From Alopecurus myosuroides (Eukaryota > Streptophyta > Magnoliopsida > Poales > Poaceae): a stretch of 64,000 nt of DNA. This document shows, in pieces, positions 1-12,114 of the stretch. The stretch is taken from contig CM054060.1 in the NCBI GenBank assembly GCA_028641055.1, positions 53,532,292 to 53,596,291 on the forward strand, in the 5' to 3' direction. The stretch's first letter is position 1; the number at the start of each line of letters is the position of its first letter. The position numbers and the translations under genes are program-made. The notes below the pieces were generated by a model. It was not told the origin of the DNA, made no database searches, and was given only the letters and a program-made list of their open reading frames with translations.

Positions 1-850
1 AACCCTCTCTTGGAGTTGAAAAAAACTACGTGACTAAGGTAATCATAAACATCGAAGAGCATTGCAAGACAAGATTAAAACTCTCTACAAATATAAGTGA
101 AGCATCTCAGAATTACATGAACAAAATAATCATAATCGCATGGTTCATCCGATCCCAGCAAATACAACGTGCAGAATTACATAAAGGTGGTCTCGATCAT
201 GAGAGGCCTCTCACACGAGACTCTAGACATGGAGGCATAGGGGAGGGAACCACCATCTAGCTGCAGCTTTGGACCTGTAGTCCCGAGATGAACTACTCAC
301 GCATCTGTACAAAAGGAGATCATGGTGAAGAAGAGGCCGGCCTCCGGTGACAATCCCCCTCTCCGGAAGGGTTCCAGAGCAGGACTCCAGAAGCCCTAGA
401 TTGAACTTTCAAGGTGACAACGCGTCTCTATATGTTTCGTGGAAAATATCTTCGTCCTGGTGTTTTTAAGGCTGAAGGCAATTTATGGGAGAAGACGGGA
501 CGACAGGCGGTGGCCAGGTTCCAACGGAGCCCACCAGCCGTAGCCTAGGGCCGCGCTTGTCACCCTCCTGGTGGCCACTGGCCCCTCTCGGCTCTTCTTT
601 ATACTATGTCTCTGTTCCGGGTAAAAAATGATCTCTGTGGATTTTCAGCTCTTTCCGAAAATATTTCCTTAAGAACTTTTCTGGAATTGAAAAACAACAG
701 AAAACAACAACTCGCCCGGGGCATCTTATTAATAGGTTAGTCTGTGAAAACATCCAGAAAACAAAGGAAAATGGAAGAAAACATGTGGAAAACCAAAGGT
801 ATTGGGTAGAAAACAAGATAGAAGGATTCACGTACTCTAGGTATTCGAGA
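1..850 (-). mobile_element. Gypsy LTR fragment (cut by the window edge)
   Basis: This stretch is a diverged repeat of 18402-19249: long runs around 60-130, 380-440 and 600-800 match with scattered substitutions. Read on the minus strand it has the look of a Triticeae Gypsy LTR, including a conserved block near 720-740 reading ACTAACCTATTAATAAGATG, which is related to the block in the Sabrina-like LTRs at 49482 and 55369. The second copy abuts recognisable Gypsy internal sequence, which supports calling it an LTR. The outer end lies beyond the window and the inner end near 850 is approximate. Short ORFs here are not genes. Confidence 0.6.
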
Positions 851-1479
851 GCTAGTCCTTGTAACCCTAGATCGGAGTCTCGGCGACATTGCAGCCCGGG
901 CTTTTAGATCACCAGTTGATATGATTTATCCTGAGCTAAACCATCTCCCAAACAGCAGAGTCGATTCTCCCCCATACTAAGTTAATCCTGGTAACGTCTG
1001 CCGTGAATATCCCACGACAGCGGTGATGAAAGAGGCTGATGTCAAGATCGACCACCACAGGTTGAACGTCGCGGCGATGAAGACGAACACCAAATTGGCG
1101 TTCTTGCTAGGATGAGACTCGGCGACAATGATCCCGCGGTAGGTGGCATGGTACCGGGCGGAGTGCTTGCTCATTTTGGACCAGATGTTGACTTCTACGG
1201 TGACTACAACATCCCCACCAGTGACTACAACCGCCCCGCCGAGGAGGATACAACAACTATGCCGACATCCCTGCCGAGACACCTGCATGAACAGTCCCGC
1301 TGAGCACCACTCCGCCGCCGCCCACCGCCGCGGAGGAAGAGTTCACCGTCTGATCGCCCAAGGACATTGTTTCATATTTCGGCCCCGAACATATGCCCTT
1401 TTTTTTTGCTAGCGGAACCGAATATTTAAATTTTACGCCTTTTTTATTTGTGTGGGGCCGACACGATTGGAAAGGTATT

Positions 1480-1522
<43 letters not shown>

Positions 1523-1970
1523 CCAAATGGTGTGCCTAGGGATGCGCCGAAAGTGATTCGCCGCGTGCAGGGGGCGAACAAGTGGAGATGCTCTAACATT
1601 ACTCGAATCAACACCGTTCAAAAAAGGAAGTCGGAAAAACCTATAAACGATGAAAGCATTTTTAGAAACGCACTGGCTAAGTCTCGCCAGGCCGAGGGCT
1701 AGTATGCGTACGATGATGGATCAGCAAGTACTGCTAGTACATGACGACTTCGGTGTGGTAGTTCTCTTAGAACATTAGGTCTCAACTTGCAGGGGCGACA
1801 ACTCTTGTCACAACCTTTTTGGTTGAACTACGTGATAGCTTCTTTCACGTGGCGTTCTATGATTGAAGGCACTGCTTGAATCTTTTCCGTACTCCTTTTC
1901 CGGTGAATAATAATGATCCTTCCCTTTTTTGAACAAAGAAGGGGCCCTAAGAACCCTAAAAAAAGTTTTA
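850..1970. other. Intergenic DNA, no gene recognised
   Basis: Several short overlapping ORFs occur on both strands around 977-1700, but none has a recognisable domain, and their composition follows low-complexity stretches such as Pro/Thr runs and the (AC)n tract. Nothing here is supported as a gene. Confidence 0.5.
1482..1517. repeat. (AC)n microsatellite
   Basis: About 18 uninterrupted AC dinucleotides. The apparent His/Thr-rich or Val/Cys-rich ORFs across it are products of the repeat. Confidence 0.97.
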
Positions 1971-2387
1971 TATTCAATATAGAACTGTACATTTCACATT
2001 TTGTCCAAATATATGGAAGAAATTACAGTTCATGGCAAAGAGAATGCAGACACCCAAGAGAAAACTTGTTTATCGCATGTCGTCTAACTCGTCCTCTTCA
2101 TCCAATCAGCCATGTCAAGTAGGTCGAACCAGTTTGGCAGGTTGGTTTTCACAGCGTCGCAGAGTGATGAACTACTACTGGCCCTTGAGAATAAGCATGT
2201 TTTCCTCCTATATATATGGCCATGTGCCAGGTGAAATGAACTTGATCCCACCATTCGCCTAGAAGATACCGTGATGTTGTGAAGAACGGTGGCCAAATTG
2301 AACCATAGAATTATAGCGGCCGCTGCGGGTAATGCACTATCGGACCAAATTGGAGCAGATAAGAAAGGGCTCAAGTAATCTTTCTCT

Positions 2388-2924
2388 CTAGCTTGCCTTC
2401 TCCAACTTGGTTCTTGAATAAAGCCGAACAGAGGAAGAACAAAACACTAGAACTAGAGCACGACGAAGAAGAAGAAGATTCCTCCTCAAATCTGGAAGGT
2501 CAACGGCCTGATTCCTGGAGAAACTGGCCGCATAGACCTTTCTCTCCTCCAGATCCATCCTCTCAAGCACCACGAGGAAGAGTATATCCAGCAACTATGG
2601 GCGGACACGGCCCACTTGTAGAAACCTACTCCGAGACACATTTTGGTCTCCGATACGAACTAACCTATTGGAGAGGTCAAAGATGGTCTCCTCCGGCTCA
2701 AGCTGCTCAGCGGCGTGGAACAGCGATTTGACGCGGTCGGTTGTGGCTTCAGGGAGTATATCAAACTGGGTGGCATTATTTGAAAAGCTTCCATTCTTGG
2801 GGAAATGATGGTTTGGACTGCTTTTGTTGCACCGTTTCAAATCTGGCGATGGTGGTCCGTTTCGATGCTTACATCTGCTCCCCGGTAGATGCATCTTCAT
2901 TCTCTCAAATATAACAGCTTCCAA
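2388..2924 (-). other. Uncharacterised minus-strand ORF pair, conserved in copy 2
   Basis: Two abutting minus-strand ORFs (2924-2595, 109 aa; 2594-2388, 68 aa) lie downstream of the F-box gene. The first has a counterpart at 34939-34643 that stays open despite about fifteen amino-acid differences. No domain is recognised; the central part is acidic (near the ILPEATTD stretch). It could be one exon of an unknown gene, a relic, or chance. A plus-strand ORF (2393-2731) covers the same DNA, so even the coding strand is uncertain. Confidence 0.25.
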
Positions 2925-3389
2925 AATGTTTGTTACCTTTTTTTTTTGAAATTCAAAATGTCTGTTCTAGTAGTTGGATAGATAGGAAAGACAACCAAAG
3001 TCATTCTATTTAGTCATCATCAACTAGAGACTCGGTGCAGAACTGAAAAAATTTCAGTTTCAGTGTAACGTGAGCTGAGCATGTTCCACTATGATTCCGG
3101 TTGAAATTTTGCAAACAAACTTAGACTCGCTAGTGACTTTACCAAAAGACTGATTCCAAGACTACGATAATACATAGTATTTGCCTCCTTGCTCATCATG
3201 CATACAGTATGCAGTAGTTTACAGAAAAGAGGAAACATAATGCAATTCTCACGTCAAGAGAGTTAAGCTAATCTGCTTCAGTAAGAAACGAAACAGAGAG
3301 ATCACTCGGAGCACATGGCTGACATGGGTAGAGCAAAACAACTTCGGTCACTTAAAACCAGATTGCTATTAAGGGTACAACACTCCTAG

Positions 3390-4490
3390 CAAACTAGGAT
3401 GATCTTGTCGATGCACACCAGGGATCCACAATTGTGACGATGAGAATCATGTCTACGGACACTTTTGACTGCCATGCACTAAACCTGCAGGGGAGGCAAA
3501 TCGAAACTAGCTTTGGTCAGTATCGTAGCATGCAAAGAGTGGTGATGTCATTGGGAAATTAAACACAATGGCTTGTTGAGAGCGGAAAGATGTCGAAAGT
3601 ACTTGTCGAGAAGACTTTAAATAAAATCAAATAAGTTGTGCCAAACTCAAGGGCAATGGAAATTCAGAGAAGAGAAACTTCCGATAAGAGAACTAAGTTC
3701 AGGTGATTGAGAAACTGTGTTTTTTTTTTACGCTGAGTACATATGCAAAACAGAAGTGCATAACAAACAAAGAAGATTACATAATACAGAGCAAGGTGAA
3801 GAAAAATCTGCATAAAAAGTTTCGAAATAATTATCGCCTATTCCACTGTTCAGCTTCCAATTTGATAAAGATATGAGCGGGTGTGGGCACAATGATTCAG
3901 CACACACTTAGCTAATTACTGTGATATGTAACCAGGATATATAATTGGGATGCAAAATTTCAACCATCCTAGAGATTAATTCTGGACAACATAAAAAAGG
4001 ATGGAAAAAATGATGATCTTGGCAATGCCTACCATGGATCCACAGATATAATGATGAGAATCATGTCGACGGGCAGTTTTGGCTACCGTGCATCAACCCT
4101 GCACATGAGACATAACAGCTTCCAGCTCTGGTCAATATTGTGACTTGCAAATGTAGTCGGTGTATGTGTAAAAAAAATGTTGTCATTGGCTCATTGCCAA
4201 ATAAAACGAAATCGATGTTGACGGCAGAAAGAAATAGCAAAGTACTTACTATAAAAAGTTTAATTGGAACTACTAATGAGTAAGAAACAATGAATTCAAA
4301 TGATACAACTTCTAACCTAGATAGTTGGATACAAATGCAAAATAGAAGGGCATGATCAATAGAGAAGACTGCAAAAGGAAAAATGACAGTAAAGAATCCC
4401 GCGTAAACATCGTGTTTTCATTATCACGACCTGCACCAATCAGTTTCTATTTCTGAGGGTGTGGGCACAGAAATTCAGCGGAAAAATAGC
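3390..4490 (-). repeat. Tandem duplication of the F-box gene's terminal exon and 3' flank
   Basis: Roughly 3390-3920 and 4000-4490 are diverged direct repeats about 614 bp apart. The best anchor is the terminal-exon block: on the minus strand 3484 and 4098 both follow a GCAG acceptor and read through related sequence into ATGATTCTCATC. Weaker matches continue through the flank (the GTGTGGGCACA block near 3875 and 4458). The same pair exists in copy 2 at 35761 and 36371, so it predates the segmental duplication. Confidence 0.8.
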
Positions 4491-6214
4491 ACGTTTCATT
4501 AGCTCATAAATGCGATACATGCACAACAAAATTGTCAATTCGGTACGCCAAGTTTCGACAAATCTAACATGAACTACCAGTAATATCTCTGTTTCAACTA
4601 GGAGTATGTTAATCATGCATGCATAACAAATACTCACCACAGCTAAGATAAAGATAGCATTCCACTGTAGTATACGCCCCGAAGATGTCGTATATTTTTG
4701 TGCATTTGTCACTACTTGCCGATGCCTCCTCTGACAGCTTCATGCTAACTCCTTTTAGCATTGGTGCACATTTGAGTATTAATTTTAACAAATCAAACTC
4801 ATGCTCCTCTCCTCCGAATCCGTTGATTTCCACTTGTTCGAGAGAAGTCAAAGAGAATGTTTGGGATTTCCAGTTAGGAGAATCACAAGGACAATGTGGT
4901 GTGCATCCTTCTACCATCTAAAACCAAAACAAAAAAAAGTATATGTGAAATCGTGATCTATTGATGAACACCGTATTACCGAGAGATACAATCAGATGAG
5001 AGAATTACCGTAGAGCTCTTTAGGGTGACCTTAAGCCTCTGCATACCACAACGAATTCGATTTATCCCAAGGAGATGAACCACAAATGCTCCGTAAACAT
5101 GTCCATTTGTTGTGAGGTGTAGCTCCAAAATAGAGAAGTCGATTATCATATGCTTCTGTATCTCCTCCGCGAGGTTGTCCGCTTCACCGTGAAAAATAGT
5201 ACTGGCCGGGCTCTGAAAAAAACAATTTACAAGATCATTTGTAATGCGCATAATTTAGTTTACCCGAAAAAGATTGCACAAAATTGAGCAGGAGAAGGGA
5301 CACACAACAGCCAAGCGCAGCGAAGACAGTTGCCCTTCTCCTGCTGCCCTCTGTAGACTCAGCTGCACGAGGCTCCAAATACCAAAGAGAGTAATACATG
5401 AACAGCACTGCCAGGAAACCTTCTCCACCATTGGTGCCGAGAAGGAAATGACACCATTGTCGTAGAGTCTTAAGGACATGGTCAGTTGTCTTAGCATGGG
5501 GGCAAGGATGTTGACATGCTTTAACCATGTATTACCACCCACAACAAGCTCCTGCAGCAGCGGTGAGGTGACATTCAGGACAGTGTTATAGAGCCAAACG
5601 TTATCTAGCCGGAGCGTGCGCAACCGTGGGCAGAGGGGGAGGAAGGAGTCGAGATCGGCGTTGCAATGGGACAAGCACAACGTCTCGAGTGCGGGGAACC
5701 CAGTGCCGTCTGGCACGCAGAGGAGGTGGGTGGTGAAACAAAGATCCAGCACGATGGAGGTCGCGCCGTGGAAACAAGGAAAATCGATACGGAGGGGGCC
5801 GCCGACAGAGCGCGAGGGGAGGACCAAGAGGAGCTCCTCCGGATCGATCCGTGCGGCGGCGGAGAGCAGCGATCTGAAGCGGGCTGAGTCGGCCCAATCC
5901 TCCATGGGAAAGCGCACGCTAGGCATTGGGAGGCGAATTTGGAGGAGAGAAACAGCGGGCGGGGGAGGAGGGAAGCGGCCGAGCGCCGCTTCGACCGAGG
6001 GGAGCTCGACGTCGTTGAAGACGATCCGGCGGAGGCGGGACCACAGGCCTAGCCACCGGCGGGAGAGAACGCCGGTGCGCGCAGCGGCGGCGGCGCATCT
6101 GAGGCCGACGAGGATGAGGAGTAGCACATCGTCCGGGAGAGGGCTGATGAGATCCGGTCCGTCGCCTACTGCTAGGCGGAGGGAAGGCCGGCAGGGCCCC
6201 AGTGTCGGCCGCAT
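4061..6214 (-). CDS. F-box/LRR protein, copy 1
   Basis: Predicted substrate-recognition subunit of an SCF ubiquitin ligase, of the large grass F-box/LRR (FBD-like) family. The F-box is at residues 24-62 (LPDDVLLLILVGL, then SRRWLGLWSRL), followed by leucine-rich segments at about 165-235. Exons inferred on the minus strand: 6214-5264, 5212-5009, 4917-4638 and 4098-4061; each junction has GT/AG and the phases (0, 0, 1) agree, giving about 490 aa, a usual length for the family. Joined exons 1-3 match the family pattern near FSILELHL and LLKLILKCAPMLK. Intron 1 is only 51 nt, unusually short for a plant. The last exon adds 11 codons and is the least certain; a second candidate (3484-3453) exists. 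The large antisense ORF across exon 1 is a shadow. Target and expression are unknown. Confidence 0.8.
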
Positions 6215-6286
6215 CGAAGCTCGGGAAGAAAGCGATGTATGGGCTGTATTCAGTATTCACTGCTACTGAGCAAAGGACGCCCTGGA

Positions 6287-6473
6287 TACCTCTCCTCGTA
6301 TTATTAGAAAATCGTTTTTTCTATCAGCTACTGTAGTTTTTCACATATTAGGGAAGTTGGCATATTCGGCAGGTACCCAGCGATGTATGGGTACCTCTCC
6401 TCGTCTTATTAGAAAATTGTTTTTTCTATCAGCTACTGTAGGTTTTCACATATTAGGGAAGTTGGCATGTTCG
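6287..6473. repeat. 105-bp-period direct repeat in the F-box copy 1 promoter
   Basis: Units at 6287-6367 and 6392-6473 both begin TACCTCTCCTCG and end near GGGAAGTTGGCAT, joined by a piece (6378-6391) resembling 6231-6240. It begins about 75 bp upstream of the F-box start codon. Copy 2 has a single unit at the matching place (38603-38685). Confidence 0.9.
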
Positions 6474-6558
6474 TTTTATTGTTATTACAACACCAGTACG
6501 AAATAATATTCTCTATGGTTATACCAAGTGAATTGAAGCGATTTCCCCATCGGAAACT

Positions 6559-7024
6559 GTGTTAGGGATATTAATATGTCGGCGGTACAATTTTTTTTAT
6601 AAAATTGTTCCGCGCTCGCGGCGACACAGGCGGTGCACAAAATCTGGCGCGGCAGGCCCACTCCTCCTTTCGTCGCCTCCAGCCCACCACCGGGCAAAGC
6701 TTGGTTGGTGGCGGCGGCGGGGCGTCTTCCTCGTCTTTCCTCGAGATTTGCTTTCGTTGCGGGTCGACATGTGGAGCAATGGGTGGTCGGTGGCCGTTGG
6801 CGACGGAGCTCTGCCGCTGGCTCAACGGAATTAGATGCGGTGCGTGCGCCGCCCCATGGTGTTGTGGAGCTGGGGCATGGTGGTTAGGGCCCGCAAGAGG
6901 GTTAGATGGGCTTGGGCAGTCCTGGAGGAGCTTGGCGTGGCTATGTAGCGGTGGAGTTGCTGGCTGGGTCACCAGTGCGGCAATACTGGGGCCGACTGTC
7001 GGCTTAGCAACGGAGGTGACCTAG
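6559..7024 (+). other. GC-rich ORF region of unknown nature
   Basis: A GC-rich island with ORFs open on both strands (for example 6605-7024 plus, 139 aa; 6972-6571 minus, 133 aa). The copy 2 counterpart is 38770-39234. A one-base difference in the T-run near 6590 changes which frame joins the upstream ATG, as expected of non-coding DNA. Predicted proteins are Trp/Cys/Gly-rich with no known domain. I do not consider it a supported gene. Confidence 0.2.
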
Positions 7025-9640
7025 ATTTTTTCCATATAGGTCTGTCTTGTAGTTGTCATGGTGGGATCGTCGTCCACATTCGTCGGCGATGAGGTGTGAC
7101 TAACCTCGACAGTGATTGTTGTTTACTTTATTTTGTCTCTTCTGAAGGACCTTGGGCCAAATGATTCGGCCAGGAAGAAATCTTCGCGTGCCGACGATGT
7201 CAATGCTTGCGGACAACCGTTCTTCTTGTAGGCGTCTTCATGGCCACATTCGTGAACCTTCCATAAGCACTAGGGGAAACCATGGATCGGCTTCTCGGAT
7301 GAAGTGGCGTTGGCACCACGGTGTCGTTCCCTCCTTGAGGCGCTGCCTAAGTTTATTGGAGTCCCGAGATGTGAGATAGAGTCGATGGTGGACGTTGTTC
7401 AGAGCATGAGTTTAAGCGGCACAATGTACACCATTGACGAGGCTTCCTCAGTGACACCTTATTGCATCATTTTATTCCGATCCGACCGGGTTCACTCGCC
7501 GACTACTTCTAGGCACTTAGGGGTGGACAGTGAATTGATCTATGCCACCTTAGAGTTAGGTTGTGATAGGGAAGCTTCCGTCTTTTGTGATAGCGAAGCT
7601 TCCGTCTTGGTGGTGATGTGGCTTTGAGGCTCTATGTCTTGCATCCATGCCCGGCCGCAACAAGGTGGTTGCTTGGTAGTTGGGAGTGACTACATGACTG
7701 ACTTTTGGGCATTCTTATTGGTGAAGATATTTGACTATTTATGACTAAAATAAATAGACCACTTGCAAAACTTAAGGAAACGGATGCATGACTCTTGTAA
7801 GAATATAAGAAGGTGAAACTTAAAACCTTTCTTCCACCAACTTCACAGCCATCCTTCGTTGATGATAGCAGCATCTCATACTTCAAACACAATTTTTTAT
7901 CCACATGATCGCTTCATTAATTTGACTAAAGTCATCCTTCTTCTTTCCCAGCTGCCCGAATAAGTTGATAATTCAAAAGTAGCAAGTCCATCTTTTTCAT
8001 GAAGACGTTCCTACGGTTTCTCAAAGGCATGGTATCCATCTACTTAAAATAATTTGAATGTGGAACTGAAGAAGCGCAATTTCCTTCTTCGAGAGGAATC
8101 CAACCGAAGAGAAGCGGGGATCATAATATCTTTCTAAAAAAAAGAGGGCGTTCGCGTCAATTAGAATGTCATTGACTCAGAAAGGAGTGTCAGGATTACC
8201 TCAAATGTGGCAAAGTATGGTGCCACTTTTGACCCCCTGACCGTAAAATGTAGGTGCGATACAAGTTTGCTAACTTGGCGGAAAACTGTAAGCTACTACA
8301 AATAATGTATTTCATTTATGTTTTTACACATCCTATATGTGTAGTGATTTATTTTTTACCATATACATACACTATAGAGACAAAACAGGTAGGATGATTC
8401 AAAAGCTAACTTTATCCACAATTACAGAATTTAGTTTTTCCGGTGTAAACTACAAATGGATCTTGGTCAAATTAAGTTGATGCAAGAAATAGATGCGCTA
8501 ATTTTTGTAATCAAAGCCGCATAATCTGTTTCCTAATCATACTAAGCTAAGAAATAAAAAAAAGTTAGATATCGACATTCCCTCAGTTGAAAAGGGGCCT
8601 CTATCGGATGAGGCAATTTTAGTGCACATGAATAAAGCATGCATGTCGAAAAGCCAAGGGTCTCTGTTAGCTTCCACGCCTCTGTCCATTGTCGTGGCAA
8701 CATTTCCAAGTCGTTCATTAGAGCATCTCCACCCGCGCCCCCCATTTAGGCGTCGAGATAGACACCGGAAGAAGCCATTTGGGGGTTGTTTGGACGGGAA
8801 GGCGTCATTGGGGGGCGCCCTTTCCCACTCGTCGCCAGTAACAAAATCCAAAAAAAAATCCATACAAACTTTTTAAAGAAATTTTACAAGTTTTGAACGA
8901 AATTTGAACTAAACCTAAACTGTATGATCAACTCTCTCTATGCTCGATTGATGTATGATCAACTGTATCAACAATGATGAACGAGTTTGCTTCTCTAAAC
9001 TTTGTCTCCCCTGAACTTTTGCGTGAAGAAAAATTTCACGTTTTAGAGCTTGATATGCTTGTGTATCTTCTTCAAACCCCTTCAGTTACACCTTCCCATC
9101 GTCTGAACGGATCTGTCCTACAACAGAGACAACTCTCGCACGCTGGCGATGCCGAGCTTCGCCGCCGGAACCAAGGAAGAAGAACACAATGGCGGGCACG
9201 GGCGCAGGCTCCATCTTTTACATGGAATATGCTGAGCTACATAAGTTGCTGGTCCCACGCTGCGAGCATAATGTATGGGTCCTGCGCTGGGATATGGATG
9301 AGAGGTGGGTCAAGCACTTGGGTGGACAAGTGATGGGTCCTGCTCAGAAAACGGATGACCTCGCCTTACATAATCCAAAACTCTAACGACAAGTGTTGAC
9401 TTGTGTCTTGGGTTTAAGCGCTAAAGAGGGGCAGGTCATGCCTTAGCTATTTGTGCGGAGAGAAACATCGCATGAGAGCTATTCAGGCCAACTACGTCGC
9501 TTTCCTTCCCATACCCATGAAAGACGTCGCAAGGGCATTGGATAGAAAACAAGCATGGTGCATCAAAAATTATAGATACATTTGCACACACGAAGTAGGT
9601 ACTAAGATGAAAACATTATATCCAAGAGAAAGTCATAAAT
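7025..9640. other. Unassigned DNA shared by both segmental copies
   Basis: Short ORFs on both strands (7304-7627, 8974-9333, 9189-9386 plus; 7904-7632, 8863-8537 minus) have counterparts in copy 2, but no domain is recognised. The GC-rich stretch 8720-8830, beginning GAGCATCTCCACCCGCGCCC, has the flavour of a small DNA-transposon relic in Triticeae DNA, but no inverted ends or target duplication were located. Confidence 0.3.
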
Positions 9641-12110
9641 AGACCAATATGATTATTTTAAAGTATAGCACAAAGCTCACTTTTATGTTAAATTAAGGAG
9701 TATATATGAACATCCAAAAAACTCATCAGAGCAGCACAAATATCCACAAGGGAAAAATGATAGTTGGGATGCTTTGAGACTGGTAACCCATATCACAAAA
9801 GGAAAATGGTTTTGATAATTCATCAATATTGCACATGACATACTTTGAGAATAATTTGCTAGATTAACATATTTGGGATTGGTGAATCATGAAGATGATT
9901 ATAACTCTTTCCCTTGATATGTAATCATCCCGTCTTACTCACATTTGCAATAAATAATTTTTTTGATAAGACATTTTCAAGAACCACAAGAATTTCAAAA
10001 AATAGGATTCATGCCAAGATACAACCTACACAAGGTTGAAAGCTATAAATGTATGCATGAGAAATATACTTGTTACCGGGATATCATTGGTGATGAAGAA
10101 GATGCAAGTTCATTAATCATCTTAATTTGACTCATATAATCCCATGGTCGGGACACTTCCTTATGAATGAGGAAAGCATCCAATGAATCTCCATTTTACC
10201 TAAAAACAAAATTCAAGTACAAAATGGTTCCCAAACTCAATGGGTCCCATAGTATTTAGATACACTATAATACATAGGACACACTCCACATAAATATGTG
10301 CATATAGGTATGAAATTGAATTTCATGCACATCTTAGCCATTTAGGATTTAATTGAGTCTGTCCTATATAATGGATAAATGAAAGTAAGCATGCCATAAG
10401 ATATACATATATTAAATGTGAATGAATAAAAATTTCAAGAACCAAATGAGATACAAATTGGAAAAAACACCAATTAAACCAAGAAGGCACTTAGAAGACT
10501 GACTAACAAAAGAGTTTTCCAAATTATATAAAAAAAACCCAAATCAACACATGATTGAGGCTACCAATTGGAGAAGATACCAAAATAAAATAGGATAAAA
10601 GAATAACCCAAATACTCTACATTTTTCATGATGGAACACAAAGTACCAAGACGAAAAATGTTCGTCTTCCAAGGAGACACGTCATCGGGGAACATATCAT
10701 TTGGAGACAACAAATGTTTAAACACATATAGATAGCTTCTTCAAGTTTTGTGCATTATTCGTGATCGTGTATTTGAAAAAATAAATGCACACAATGGGAT
10801 CATTACTCTCCATATATATTATTCAAACACTAGTCATGTTAAATAAAAGCAATACGACGCTATTCCAATTTAAACAATGGTGTTCTACACAATGTAGGAT
10901 AGTTTCCCCAAGAATAGTGCAACATATACAAGTATGAATTTGAATGTAAGTGCACAAGAATGGGATAATTGCTTCTCCTAACTTAATAAATGCATACAAC
11001 AAATTTTTAGTAGAGCAAAAGGATAAAAAAGGTACAAGGAGGACACAAGGTACTTAATCCAAAAGAAATCCTTGGCAAGAAGTAAGACAATTTTTGAGGA
11101 AAAGCCAATGTAAATATGATCAATAAATTTACCACAAAAGATTATCAATTGTCAATGACAAGGAAGCATGAAGATATTCTCGCTGGTAGATGGCAAAGAT
11201 TCACAATCATATTCACAACACATAATCATGTGACAAAAGATAGAAGTTAAAAAAACATGCTAAAATAGAGATTCCTGATAGCTTCAAATATAAACCGATC
11301 ATGCAAAGCACCAAGAAACTCTATAAGTACCAAAATAAGAGAGACAAAACACATTTAAGCAAAGATGGAACTTGTTTAGGCAACATGCCACATATGAACG
11401 AGATAATATCAACTCTAGGTGGCAAAACCTCACATGTTCACATTTTCTAGGCTTGTAATATGCGCATACCTTATTACTCCCCCATAATGTGATAGTCCAT
11501 TTGTTTTCAACTAGAGTCACATAAAAATCCAAATATAGAAAGTTCATGGACATTATATAATTTTAATTTCTCATGATCACACATTTTAGGATTGTGAGAT
11601 GCCAAATCATATCACTCCCCAAAAATGGGATAATCCATTTATATCTCAAAAGATATAATTAATACATAAGAAAGTTGATAAAAAGTCTCAACACATATAA
11701 TGTGTGCAAACCAACATACACATACTTGATACTCAAGATAAGTAAGTAGATATAACAACACATACACACATCAACAAGGTCTAAAACTAAACACATGCAA
11801 GGTTGCAAGCAACTTTCAATGTACTCCCTCCGTCTCAAATTAAGTGTCACAAAGTTTGACAAAAGTGGATATATCTAACACTAAATTATGTCTAGATACA
11901 TCCACTTTTGTCAAACTTTGTGACACTTAATTTGAGACGGAGGGAGTATATATGATTTAAATACAAGTTACTGCAAGGAGGAGCATTGGATATAAGGTAG
12001 ATACATGATACTCCAAATGACTTGGCTTGAGGAAATATACTTGATTAATATCCCTTAATTCTTCACGAGATAGCCAAGTCTCTAATGCCCTCCAAAAACA
12101 CCTATTTATC
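9640..12110 (-). mobile_element. AT-rich non-coding part of a Copia-type element, copy 1 (tentative)
   Basis: Long AT-rich stretch downstream (on the minus strand) of the gag relic, repeated at about 41870-44320. It has only short chance ORFs and no protease, integrase or reverse transcriptase motifs. I infer it is the non-coding internal part of the non-autonomous Copia element whose gag and primer site lie on the same strand. No 3' LTR matching 46848-48420 was found, so the end near 9640 is a guess. Confidence 0.4.
11824..11946. mobile_element. Stowaway MITE, copy 1
   Basis: A 123-bp near-perfect hairpin with CTCCCTCCGT ends in inverted orientation, flanked by TA at 11822-11823 and 11947-11948, the hallmark of Stowaway (Tc1/mariner-related) MITEs. 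The copy at 44033-44155 is in the same place of the duplicated segment, so this insertion predates the duplication. Confidence 0.96.
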
Positions 12111-12114
12111 AAGT

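Noticed and set aside
1257..1702. Val/Cys- and His/Thr-rich ORFs
   Set aside because: Translations of the (AC)n microsatellite.
5616..6269. 217-aa plus-strand ORF, repeated at 37932-38585
   Set aside because: It lies antisense to the GC-rich first exon of the F-box gene and has no domain; conserved only because the exon is.
6605..7024. 139-aa ORF as a host gene
   Set aside because: Open in several frames, start changed by a T-run difference between copies, no known domain; kept only as an unknown region.
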